Assembly: GCF_019399895.1 (NCBI RefSeq)
Contig: NC_091877.1
Span: 2,418,001-2,482,000, forward strand
Source of the DNA: Cardiocondyla obscurior
Lineage: Eukaryota; Arthropoda; Insecta; Hymenoptera; Formicidae
Direction of reading: 5' to 3'
Length of the DNA: 64,000 bases
Numbering within the stretch: position 1 is the stretch's first letter; the number at the start of each line of letters is the position of its first letter. Position numbers and translations under genes: made by a program. A model generated the notes under the pieces. That model was given only the letters and a program-made list of their open reading frames with translations. It searched no databases and was not told where the DNA came from. Shown here piece by piece: positions 12,310-23,528 of this stretch.

Positions 12310-14920
12310 ATGATGTTCTCTCTAATCGTCCTGATTCTTTCGGTGGGGATCTGCTACAGCAATCCAGACGCTAAGAGACTTTACGATGATCTACTCTCAA
12401 ATTATAATCGACTGATTCGACCTGTGTCTAACAATAACGACACCGTCGTCGTGAAGCTGGGACTTCGTCTTTCGCAACTGATTGATCTCGTACGTAACGC
12501 ATACATTTAATAAAACGTGCCAGTAACTTTGATAAATTTTATCGAAATTCTTCATTGATTAATGGATTTATATGTTTTGTTTAATTTGCAGAATTTAAAA
12601 GATCAAATCTTAACGACGAACGTCTGGTTGGAGCACGTAAGTATATGTGAAAAAAAAATTGCGGCGATCTTTTTGATCGCCGTCGTGATTGAGCGAGTCG
12701 GAAGATCAGCGTGACCAAAGTTAAATGAATAATTTCAGGAATGGCAGGACCATAAATTCCAGTGGGATCCCTTGGAATACGGAGGTGTCACTGAACTCTA
12801 CGTGCCCAGCGAACATATATGGTTGCCCGACATTGTACTTTATAACAAGTACGTGATACTGCCGTTCTCTAGTATTTTTTTATTTCTTTTACGATTACTG
12901 CGATCAGGAAATACATAAACTTGACGTACCAGAAAATTACATTTCCCACCTTTATTGATTCTTTGTTCGTATGTAATGAAATTTTATAATAACGAACCTA
13001 ATTTTTTTTTAGTGCGGACGGAGAATACGGCGTGACAACAATGACTAAGGCTATTTTGCATTACACCGGTAAGGTGCTGTGGACTCCGCCGGCAATTTTC
13101 AAATCTTCATGCGAAATAGATGTTAGATACTTTCCTTTCGATCAGCAAACTTGTTTCATGAAATTTGGCTCTTGGACGTACGACGGTTTCCAAGTAAGTG
13201 AATTTATTGTAATACTAGAAAATATCGCGCATAAAATAAAATTTCGAAATATAATTACACAAATGGCAGAATATATATGAATTTTGTAATAATAATCGTT
13301 CTACAATTTATTAAATCGATATTATTGTTATATTATTATTAAGTTATTTATTGATAATGTTATTATCTTTAAAAAAAAATTAATAAATCTCTAGTACGTC
13401 ACTAATTTCAAAATATCTTTTTCAGATCGACTTGAAGCATATTAATCAAAAAGTTGGTGACAAAGTCGAAGTAGGTATCGACCTACGAGAATATTACCCA
13501 AGTGTGGAATGGGATATATTAGGTGTACCCGCGGAACGTCATAAAAGATATTATCCTTGCTGCCTCGAGCCGTATCCGGATATTTTCTTCAACGTAACTC
13601 TACGTCGAAAAACGCTATTTTACACGGTGAATCTTATAGTGCCGTGCGTTGGCATATCTTATTTGTCAGTTCTTGCCTTCTACTTGCCCGCCGATTCCGG
13701 AGAGAAAATCGCACTCTGCATTAATATCTTATTATCTCAGACCATGTTCTTTTTACTGATATCCGAGATTATACCATCCACGTCGCTGGCGTTACCATTA
13801 CTCGGAAAATATCTACTCTTCACGATGATTCTAGTTGGACTTTCGGTCGTGATAACAATCATTATTCTTAACGTGCACTACCGCAAACCGAGCACTCATA
13901 AGATGAGACCTTGTGTCAGAAGGTTTTTCATTAGAACATTGCCAAAAGTGCTTCTGATGAGAGTGCCCGATGATCTTCTCAACGATCTCGCCGCACACAA
14001 GATACACGGAAGAGGAAAATCGGGAAAGAAAAGTAAATTTAACGCCGCTATTGCGGCTGCGGCGCAATCATCGATAGTATCTTCGCCGGATTCGGCCCGT
14101 CATCAACGAATCGATGGTGCGAACGAATCTTATTAAACTGAATAGATTTTTATTATTCGTATTACGCATCTCACATCTCTTATCGTCGTAATTTAATTAA
14201 TATCCTGGCAACATAAAAATAATCATTAAGGTATTGATATACTTATTATTGTAATATTACGATTATATATTGCTATTTACAGGTTGTAACGGTTTACACA
14301 GGACAACTGCTCACAATCGGTTCTTAGTTGGCAGTTTAGGATACAACGGGCTTCCGACGGTTATGTCTGGTCTCGATGAGTCACTAAGTGACGTTACGGC
14401 AAGGAAAAAATATCCTTTCGAGCTGGAAAAAGCTCTACATAATATCATGTTCATCCAACATCATATACAACGCCAGGATGAATTTAATGCGGTAAGCACT
14501 TTCCGGATTCAGATATCTAGTAACGTTCATACAAAAGATACATACAACATATCAATGTCTTTTGATATACCGAATCTAATAGAAGAAAACATTAATTCTA
14601 CAACATACTTTCTTGTGTATTCGTTTTATCGCATATTCTGTACCTTAATCCCTCCCACGTTTTCCGTAATGTTATCACAGGAGGATCAAGATTGGGGTTT
14701 TGTTGCGATGGTTCTCGATCGCCTCTTCCTATGGATATTCACGATAGCTTCAATTGCTGGTACCTTTGCAATTCTGTGCGAAGCACCGGCGCTCTACGAC
14801 GACACAAAACCGATTGACATGGAAATCTCTTCCGTTGCTCAACAGCAATACCTGCCGCAGAGTCAGGGCCAGGGTCAGGGCCAGGGCCAAGGACAGGAGT
14901 TGCTCAAGTCCGTATTGTAG
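12310..14920 (+). CDS. Nicotinic acetylcholine receptor alpha subunit
   Basis: Subunit of a pentameric acetylcholine-gated cation channel in the neuronal plasma membrane. Joined from seven exons: 12310-12489, 12592-12636, 12739-12848, 13013-13193, 13426-14116, 14283-14491, 14681-14920, giving 551 aa, normal for insect alpha subunits. A signal peptide (about 1-17) precedes NPDAKRLYDD. Binding-site landmarks are Trp72 (loop D), Tyr110 in VLYNN (loop A), Trp166 in GSWTYDG (loop B) and vicinal Cys217-Cys218 in YYPCC (loop C), which define an alpha type. The Cys-loop runs from Cys145 to Cys159. M1-M3 cover about 237-322, a cytoplasmic loop about 323-475, and M4 about 481-503. The sequence is closest, from memory, to the Drosophila alpha1/alpha3-like clade; the exact number is not certain. 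Oddities are Asn272 at pore position 6', a weak exon 5 donor (GTGCGA) and a Gln-Gly repeat near the C terminus. The start is the first ATG of the exon and fits the signal peptide. Confidence 0.95.
12662..12682. repeat. Hairpin in receptor intron 2
   Basis: Arms CGGCGATC and GATCGCCG enclose a loop of five T. The arms pair perfectly over 8 bp, with a further G-U pair possible. It lies in the 102-base intron between exons 2 and 3. Confidence 0.8.
14862..14899 (+). repeat. In-frame CAGGGC hexamer repeat
   Basis: Degenerate CAGGGC/CAGGGT/CAAGGA units encode Gln-Gly five times over, just before the receptor stop codon (residues about 534-544). It is coding microsatellite sequence at the extracellular tail after M4, and is likely to vary in length. 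Confidence 0.85.
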
Positions 14921-17900
14921 GCGTTATTCGTTAAAGCACGCGCGCGACGTATTTCTAATGGATTATTGATACGGACATAAAGGTAAACAGCGAACTGTCT
15001 TTCCGAATATACCAAAATTATGAATAGGTTACGGCCGTGGAACAAAAGAAACTTTCTCCAAACGCGAAATGCAATTCGCAGTTGTTTATTAGATATATTA
15101 GACCTTTCGCACTCAAACATCACATGCTAATTACGTCTAATTACTATCGTTGATCTTAAAACATATATATAGCTATTCTATTCGGTTCCACGAACTGGCC
15201 TAATGATGTAAACGTCATTTTACTTCGAAACAGATAGTTCGCTAACTTGCCTTGCGAGCAACGGTTACGAACACGATTATATTCCTGAAACAAATTGTAT
15301 TTGTATCTACTATTACACGCGCAAGTAGTGCGCGACTCGTTCTTTGATAACGTCTATCGGTGTTTGCAATGTTAATGCAGAAGATGATTCGCGATAGGTA
15401 TCATTTGTAAAACTTTTGGTAACGTTGGTTACACAGACGATATGTAATCGTGATATATCTTATTCGCACACCAAAATCTCATCTATACATATATATATAT
15501 ATACATATATAAACAGATATACACATGTACATGCATAGAACAAATTTCATGCTCCAAGTAATATCCTCCTGAAGAGCAATCGATTCATATATGTAGTGTA
15601 GTTTTTCGATAAATTATAAACTGGACTTTTTTTATTACGAAAACACACGTATATACTCGAATTTGTTCGATATACCGATGTACATGCATTAAAAGCAAAA
15701 ATAAAAATTACAAAAGTCAAAAGTTACCTAAGTCCCTCGTCTTAAATTAAATACGGACGTATGTATACCTACCTACTTTAGTTCAGAACATATAATACAA
15801 ACGCATTTAACTTAATATTTTAACTGAATATATTTTATTATTTTATATATTATACAAAAGTCATATGATATAATATTTGTACGTAAATACATATGAAATA
15901 AATGGAAAGTAGACGGGATAAAATACATTTTTACACAGACTAGCTTAATATCTTAGTGCTCGAATATTAAAATATTCATTTGAGGTAAGTGAAAGAATTA
16001 GAAAATTTTTTTTTTATATTTCTTTCAATTAAATAGTGATAAAACGGACGACTTTACGGTCTTCTTAAAATTCTGTTCGCTAATTTTGTAATGATATACA
16101 TTATTATCTATTCTGTGTTAAAATACATTAGATTGTACTGTGATGTAACAAATTTAATTATTCTTTTTCATCTGAATTATTTTATGTTGAATCGACAATT
16201 TTCAATGGCAACAAGTTTTATTGTACATACGTATGATAAAGTTTCGTCGCGTAAACGATCGTAATGTGCACTAGCAGAGTACATGGTAGCTTATCGAATT
16301 CCTACAAAACAGTCTTCCTTACTTTAAAAAGAAGCATTGCTTATTTTTTAATATTTACGAATTACATTCGAAAACAATTGTGAAAAAAAATTGCGAATGT
16401 AATAAGTAACACTCATTGATTAGGAAGTTGTTATCTGACACAATCTTAAACTGTAGTACTAATTTAATAATATTTAAAAACTGAATTTCTTTTTAATAAC
16501 TATTTAATTTCGAAGAAACACAGGTAAAACATTATAAAATACAATATTTAGCAAATTGAAAATTCTACTATATATTTTTTTAATTCTTCATCAAATTCGC
16601 TCGCTGTGGAATATTGTTGATTATTTGACTATCTAGATCAACATATAAATAGAATTGTCACATGTAAAATAAAAATACTCAAGTCTTTCTTACTTATTAA
16701 TGGACTTATGAATGTGAAAATGCACTATTTGTAATCGGCAAGCGCCGATTTCTTTCCAACCTTTGACTTTTTTTGTATAAAATTATGCTACATAAATTGT
16801 AAATTGGTTTATAATACCAATATATCTGCAGTCTTAATACAAGGAAATTATTATAATTAGTAATAATAATCGTTAAATTAAACAAATAGAGAAAAACAAA
16901 TACATCGAAAATAATTTGTTAGTTGATTTTATAATGGCTTATTCTCTGAACTTTTCTGACCAACCCTTAGAATTTTTCAATTATTAAAAAAGAATATAAA
17001 ATGGAAGTTAGAGAACTCGTTGATCTTTTTTGATATAACATAATGGAATAACTATTCAAACTTAACTAGCATACGTTAACAAAAGTTCGGTCCGGTACTG
17101 AAAAATATTAAATTATCGAAGACGATATAGCTCTAACTTACGATAAAGACGGAATATAATGAAATATGATACCACAGGATACGGAACTTTTTACGAAGAA
17201 AATTTCACTTCTGCTGCCCTAGTGCTTATCAGTTTTTGTTACGATAATAATATGTATGTGTATATATATATATATATTTTTTTTTTTTAATTGGAAATAA
17301 CTGATTTTTATTATGCTAGGCGTTTGCAAACCCTCTTTCATTGTACGCAAAAATATATACTCTTCTTTAAAATACGTTTATAGAATATACATTTAGCTAA
17401 ATTTGCGGAAGCACGTTTAGATATAAGTATTTCTGCTTCCCCATATATATCATATTTCATAAAGAGATAATTTTACTCTTTATAAATACTATTTCTTCGC
17501 AAATATATTTGGCAATACAAAAATAAAAATACACGAGAGTATTACTCTAGACACGAGACAAGGCAGCTTTCACGATTCACGTTATAATTTGTTCTCTGGT
17601 TCATTTGTCATCACAAATATCATAAAAAATAATATACATTACTAAACGACATTTAAAATTACTATTTTACATAATTTTGCATGTATACATATACAAGTAT
17701 CTTTTCAGTAAAAAGCAAAATCAATTTAAATTCTTTTGATTAATACAAAACAATGTAAATGTAAAAAAAAATTCTCGCGTTCAGCATTCTAATAAAATAG
17801 CTTATCTTCTACATAAAAAATAAAAAAAACTGATAACTTTTATATAATATACCAGATCGTTAATGATACACAATATTAATATTAAAAATAAATCTAAACC

Positions 17901-18444
17901 CTTTATTTAAAAATATATTTTATCTCTTTTCATAAATTTGTTGATATAAATTGTAATGAGAACAAAATGCCAATTTTCTTCTCACAGAAATAAAATTGTC
18001 TCCAAAATGTATATGCAATTCGTTTCTTAAAATCACACTATTATTTTTTGCTTTATAATTTGCATATTATAAAGTACTTGATGTACGCTAACAATCTAAT
18101 ATAGTATTATATAAAAGTTTATGACATTTGTGATATTAGTGTCACTTTCAATCGTCACGTGAGCTAGAGTTTCATATATTTGCCTATATTTATATTTCAT
18201 ATGACATGATAGATGATAGATCAACCAGAATTTGACTGATGAATCATCATTTACGTTTCGAACGCAATGATTGTTTTTAAATTCAAAAAATAGAACATAC
18301 GACGTGTAACTTACGTAGTCACCAATTTTTTTTTTTTTTTTCTATAGTCCTTAATACACGAAGAGTACCGAGCAGCTCTTTAGAATTGTAAAGCGCCTCC
18401 ATACGCGGAAGATTGCAATTATGCGAGCACACGTAATCTTAAAA
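14921..18444. other. Receptor 3' UTR and AT-rich spacer between convergent genes
   Basis: Strongly AT-rich with TA repeats near 15483-15512 and 17252-17275 and a poly-T run near 18327-18341. AATAAA sites on the plus strand at 15700-15705 and 15897-15902 are candidate poly(A) signals for the receptor. A minus-strand AATAAA (plus TTTATT at 17902-17907) could serve the LITAF-like gene. No open frame worth reporting. Confidence 0.6.
15700..15705 (+). terminator. Candidate poly(A) signal, receptor gene
   Basis: First AATAAA noticed downstream of the receptor stop codon, about 780 bases away. A second lies at 15897-15902. Which is used cannot be told from sequence. Confidence 0.4.
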
Positions 18445-19434
18445 TCAACCTTTCCATGTGCCAATATAATTTTTACAGCTTGGACAGAAATGATGAACGC
18501 TCATGAAGGCATTCATACAATATGGCAGGCATGAGCAAAGGCAGCATCTGAAATGAAAAAACGTGAAATACATTTGCAATTTAAGATTCTTTTTTCATAT
18601 TTATAGGAAAACTGTCATGTTTAATTCATAATTAATAATACATGTATAATAATATTTGTAATAAACTCACATTACAGGTACGAGAAAAGAAGGCTTGATC
18701 ACTCACCCAAGTAAGCAGAGTACGATGCAGCAAATGTGAGCACTCGGCTGATGATCCGATATTGTAGTTGTTTTTATATCGGCGCGACATGTTGGACAAG
18801 ACATCTTTACTGCATTCGGGCCTAGAGCGTACACTATATGGTGTTGCACGACCCGTACTTCCGTTTGTGGTGCGGAATTCAACTCTGCATTAAAATGCGG
18901 TTGTGATGTCGAGTGACTCGAGCCTGGATAAGCTGACGGCGCAGGCACTGTCGTTTGGTTTGGAGGTTGATTGTCTAAAATTATATAAATTATATAAATA
19001 TATAAAACACATCAGTATCTTATATGTACATATATACATATATTGTACATATATCTGTATGCCAATTTTCTTTTATCGTAAAAAAATAGACCTAAAAAAG
19101 TCAATAATTTATAATTAAAAAGAATTCTCAAGTTTATAAATAAATAATATTAATTTTTATTAAAAATCTTGAAATGTGAATAGTTTTACGCTTCGATGTG
19201 ATCTTTTATCATCGAAAAGTATGAAATCCGCCTTGTGTGTACATTAAAGCATTACGTACATGGCATGGGCATTTGTATTGGCGCATTTCCCAAGGGATAC
19301 GGTGTGGGAATAACTGGAGGGTGTGTAAGTGTTCCTCCCGCGGTAGCTATGGCTTCCTCGTAAGACGGTGGAGCTGTTGGGAGAGGCGCCGAAGGCTGGG
19401 TGTTAGGCGCAACAAAACCCACATTCTTTTCCAT
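18445..19434 (-). CDS. LITAF/CDIP1-like endolysosomal membrane protein
   Basis: Joined from 19434-19260, 18974-18707 and 18547-18445 (reading leftward), 181 aa. The N-terminal half is Pro-rich and carries PSAP (14-17), PTAP (19-22) and PPSY (22-25). The C-terminal LITAF domain has the first zinc knuckle CPTC (Cys118, Cys121), a Cys-rich hydrophobic stretch (about 138-160) and the second knuckle HHFCPSC (Cys169, Cys172), ending IGTWKG. In this family the split zinc site anchors the hydrophobic segment in the cytosolic face of late endosome and lysosome membranes. PSAP/PTAP are TSG101-type and PPxY is a NEDD4-type WW-domain ligand, so a role in endosomal sorting is expected. An acceptor CTTTTTCTAG sits just upstream of the ATG, so the 5' UTR is spliced. 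It is convergent with the receptor gene and apparently divergent from PIG-K. Confidence 0.88.
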
Positions 19435-19440
19435 TTCTTC

Positions 19441-21445
19441 CTAGAAAAAGAAATGAAATATAGTTCCAATCGATAACGGTAAGCTATTCTTTTTAGATAA
19501 ACTGGCTCTACACTGCTCAGAGTTTATTTTTCTTTGTTCTTACTGAAATCTTAGATCATATCTAAAGCTAATATACATTAAAATGCTATGGATAATATAA
19601 AACTTTTTTTTTCTATTATTAGAAATAATTGTAAATTTTTTCCCAGTAATTTATTTATTAAATTTATCACGAGATCAATATCGTTATATAATTAAAGTTT
19701 TACGCCATATAAAAATTAATGACATAAACATTTAATTTGATACTTATATTTTGTGAGTGAGTAATACTTCATAATTGCACGACTAGTTTTTCTGTAATAT
19801 TATATAGTTGCAAGAAATTAAGACGTTAAACGATCGGTTATTTCTTTAACGTTTACACAGCCACGTCATTTAAAGATATGCGAGAATATGAAATAGTATA
19901 CTTGGTCTCTTGCTAAATGTCTTTTATAATAAAAATCTCACGCAAGCAAAACAAGGGAAATTTATTACGACTATCCGTGCAAAAAAATAAAGAAGACCAA
20001 ATAGGATTATCAAGTGTCACGGTCGTGTCTTCGCAGTGCATACGACTAAAATACACTTGCCGTTTTTTTTCTGTACAAATAAACTATTGATACGTTTAAA
20101 AGAAACCTCGCGGAAAATTTGTAAAGATATACAATCCACGCACGTTTAGCGATATTTTAACATTATAGATTTTAAGGCAGTTTCATGCGAGTAACACGCA
20201 AATATAACAAGATCAACAGTCGTGTAAATCAAGACTCGTGATTGTATGAATTATATTATTTTGCCGCAAGAAAAATAACTTGTTATCGAAGACCAAAAGA
20301 TTTTCGCGCAAGAGTAGCAACGCCAGCCACCGAGAAGATAAAAGCGTTTATATCGTCCTATTTTACAACATAAAATCGAAACAGGCAAGTCTTAAAATAT
20401 AAGTACTGTTACATAACAAATAAAACTTGCGCTTGAAATCATATTTTCGTCAAGCAGGAACAGTTGCTAACGATCAAGATATCAGTTGTATAATGCAACG
20501 TGAAAAAGCGATAGACTGAAAAATTACGTTTGTAATATTTAAACGTAAGTAACGGATAGGCACACGTTATATTACATTACGTTACATACGCTGTATTACA
20601 TTACAGAGACTGACGCGCGAGTAGAAAGTTGGGCGGACGTTAAGTAACAGAGACATGATACATATTTGCTAGCGGTGCTGTGTGTGGAAAGCTTTGAATC
20701 TCGAGCTCTTGAGTGCACGACGTCTCATATTGCTTTACGGCATTTACGTTCGGAGACACCACTTCTTAGTATTCCAACGTTTAACGATAATTAACTCGGC
20801 TTCTGAGGCCAGTAATATGAAATTTTCAACAATACCATGGATTTTACTGAAACATTATAAAACAAAAATAATTTCTTCTTCAACTATTTCGAGAAGCTAT
20901 GATTATCTCGATACATACATATTCATCGCGCCGTCTAAATGGAAAGTAATTAAAAAAAAAAAAATTATATATATATTAGCTACGCATTTAATGTTTGCTC
21001 AAATATCGTCAGACTTTTTTTTACGGTTATGTGTACTCGGAACATGATATATACCAAAGTGATACGATAATCGACTGCACACGAGCTACGTATAAGAATA
21101 TCTCAGACTCTCACTGCGACTTCGGATATGATTGATCGAGCGAGGTACACGTTATAGAAATCGAAAATATGTAATAATCTCAATTACGATCGCACATAGA
21201 GACACGCAGGTGAATCTGATTGATGATTGGTAAACGACGCGGTAGGGAGAACGTGTGTGTTACTCGGCCGAAGGCTCGTGGGGAATAGGATCTTCTGCGC
21301 GATTAGCTCGACTAATCGGCCCATGTTCGACGACGATGTCTCGGACAGGCTGAAATGACGCAACGAGTGACAGGCGAGGCGAAAAGTAGGAAGTAGGAAA
21401 GCGCGAGGCAGTGACGATCGAGAGATACCGTACTAAATTACTCAC
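19441..21445 (-). other. Probable first intron of the LITAF-like gene
   Basis: AT-rich sequence between the acceptor before the LITAF coding exon and a strong minus-strand donor, GTGAGTAATT, near 21445. A 121-codon plus-strand frame (20682-21047) has no family resemblance and was not called. Confidence 0.5.
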
Positions 21446-21780
21446 CGTGTTCTGCGGGCGAGCAAGGCTAACCGTCGTCGAGGACGACGGCGAGTTGGAT
21501 CGTCGTGGATCGTCCCACAGTCCCACGAGTCGTCGTCCGTCACTCGACTCGACTCCTCGACTTACGCCGGCCAAGCGTGATCGCCGCAATCGGTGGCACG
21601 TTGCTGAACGTACCGCTCTCGCACTCGGCACACTTCTTTCTCGAGTTCCTCGCGGGGAACGAAAGCGAAAGCAAAACCCACTTCCTTTCTTCTCTATCGC
21701 GATCGAAACGGTACGACGGGTGAACAAGACTGACCTCTCGCGAATCGCGAACAAGTTGCGAGAGAACGGCTGAGTCGTTT
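21446..21780 (-). other. Probable 5' UTR exon of the LITAF-like gene
   Basis: GC-rich island ending on the minus strand at 21446 with donor GTGAGTAATT. This is the only strong upstream donor I found that could feed the acceptor at 19441. The right boundary (transcription start) is a guess. Open frames on both strands here look like GC-driven shadows. Confidence 0.45.
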
Positions 21781-21835
21781 GAGTTCAGGCTTTTTTCGTT
21801 CACGCCAGATGGCAATAGGAGAGGCTCCGCGGCGG
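21780..21835 (+). other. Probable non-coding first exon of PIG-K with uORF start
   Basis: The segment ends at 21835 with donor GTAAGT (21836-21841). The next good acceptor, TTTACCTTTCAG, ends at 22088, in front of the PIG-K start codon. The exon contains ATG at about 21809. After splicing, that frame would stay open for 21 codons and stop before the PIG-K ATG. The left end is unknown. Confidence 0.5.
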
Positions 21836-22165
21836 GTAAGTAGACTTACGTTGTCATAAGATCGTTTTTACATGGTCGAGGAAACGAGACGGTGCAGATT
21901 CAATTGGATATTTTTTTACTTGATTTAATCAGATTTATTTGATAAAATTGATTGGGCCCGTTCTTGGAATCTTGTTCGTCGTCTGTAAAAATTCCACACG
22001 TGCGGGATGTTACAATTATTATGAAATTGTACTGAGTTGAATTTGGTGCTCCAGTATAAGTATTAATGGAGTAATATTTACCTTTCAGAGTGACGACTTT
22101 AAATTGTCAAATAAGTTTATCAAATAATTTAAAGGTAATTTTATTTTATCGAAATATTTGGAAAG

Positions 22166-23429
22166 ATGCATTTAACGTCTTGTACGACAGTATTGTTCTT
22201 TCTCGTAGCATTGTGTCGCACATCAGAGGTACGTAAAAATTTCGGAGTAAACGAAGTTGAGTATTTTTAATAGATACCCAATTCTCACATAATTTATTTT
22301 ATTTAAGGTGCCGGATAACTTTGCGAAAACCGAACATTCCAACAACTGGGCAGTTTTGGTCGATACGTCACGTTTCTGGTTCAATTATCGACACGTTGCT
22401 AATGTCTTGTCTATTTATCGAAGTGTCAAACGTTTGGGAATACCGGATTCGCAAATCATTCTTATGATAGCCGACGATATGGCGTGTAATCCTAGGAATC
22501 CCAGGCCAGCTACCGTTTTCAACAACATTAAACAGCACATTAATGTTTACGGCGATGATGTAGAAGTTGACTATAGAGGCTACGAAGTAACAGTCGAAAA
22601 TTTTGTAAGATTACTTACTGGTCGCTTAGCTCAAGAAACTCCTAGATCAAAGAAGCTACTAACGGACGAAGGTTCAAACATCTTAATTTACTTAACTGGC
22701 CATGGCGGTAATGGATTTTTAAAGTTCCAAGATTCGGAAGAAATCACCAGTCAAGAGCTGGGCGATGCTTTGGAACAAATGTGGCAAAAACGTAGGTACC
22801 ACGAAATTTTATTTGTGGTTGATACCTGTCAGGCCAGTTCCATGTACGAAAAGTTTTATTCTCCAAACATATTGGCGGTAGCTTCTAGTTTAGTAGGAGA
22901 AGATTCACTTTCTGTAAGTAAAATATATTTTAGTAAGTAAAAAGTTCTGCAACTATCAATATCAATTTTAAATATTATTCGTAATGTTTTCAGCATCATG
23001 TAGATCCTGCCATTGGTGTTTACATCATAGATCGTTACACTTATTATGCATTAAACTTTTTAGAAAAAGTTGAACCGTCTAGTACTAAAACATTAGGTGA
23101 ATTCGTAAGTGTTTTCGCGCCTACTTTTGCAAGATTAAATAAAACAATTTTTTTTATTATTATGATTAATTGGGATTAATATTTTTTTGCAGCTGAAAGT
23201 GTGCCCAAGAGATTATTGTTTGTCTACAGTGGGTGTAAGGAGAGATTTATTTAGAAGAGATCCAGATAAAGTACCAGTTACAGATTTCTTTGGTTCACTT
23301 AGGCCTGTGGAACTTACAACAAATATAATGAATGTTTTACCTGTTAAATCTAATCGAACAAGAACCGAGGAAATTGAGAAAAGGTATAATTATGTTGCAC
23401 AATTTCCCGACATATGTCAATATACATAA
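22166..23429 (+). CDS. PIG-K: GPI transamidase catalytic subunit PIG-K/GPI8
   Basis: Cysteine peptidase (family C13, legumain-like) that cuts the C-terminal signal of GPI-anchored precursors in the ER and transfers the protein to the GPI lipid, within the PIG-T/PIG-U/PIG-S/GPAA1 complex. Exons 22166-22228, 22308-22913, 22994-23104 and 23193-23429 give 338 aa. Residues 1-21 are a signal peptide. The catalytic dyad is visible as His153 in TGHGGNGF and Cys195 in VDTCQA. Other family landmarks are NNWAVLVDTSRFWFNYRH (about 33-50) and MIADDMACNPRN (about 74-85). The protein ends soon after the peptidase domain, with no hydrophobic segment at the C terminus, unlike the vertebrate and yeast proteins, which have a membrane helix there. 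The ATG is the first in its exon and starts the signal peptide. AATAAA overlaps the stop codon. Confidence 0.96.
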
Positions 23430-23434
23430 ATAAA
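23429..23434 (+). terminator. Poly(A) signal overlapping the PIG-K stop
   Basis: AATAAA shares its first base with the last base of the TAA stop, implying a 3' UTR of only a few tens of bases. No other plus-strand signal was noticed before the mRpS28 coding end. Confidence 0.6.
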
Positions 23435-23522
23435 TGAAATTAACATAATTCTTTTTTTCAAATCGTATATCGATATATTACGATTTATTTAACTTAAATA
23501 TTACAAAATCACGGTAACAATT

Positions 23523-23528
23523 TTTTAT
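23523..23528 (-). terminator. Poly(A) signal overlapping the mRpS28 stop
   Basis: On the minus strand AATAAA spans the TAA stop (23527-23525). A second AATAAA lies 39 bases further on (plus TTTATT at 23484-23489). Either gives a short 3' UTR facing that of PIG-K. Confidence 0.5.

Larger units (their letters stand above)
21446..21835. promoter_or_regulatory. Likely bidirectional promoter, LITAF-like and PIG-K
   Basis: A GC-rich island in AT-rich surroundings lies between a minus-strand donor (21445) and a plus-strand donor (21836). This is the arrangement expected of head-to-head genes sharing a promoter. No TATA box seen. Confidence 0.45.

Noticed and set aside
13032..13280. Separate small gene in the receptor region
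   Set aside because: It is receptor exon 4 read through its donor into the intron.
18903..19118. Plus-strand frame over the LITAF-like exon
   Set aside because: Antisense shadow of the minus-strand coding exon.
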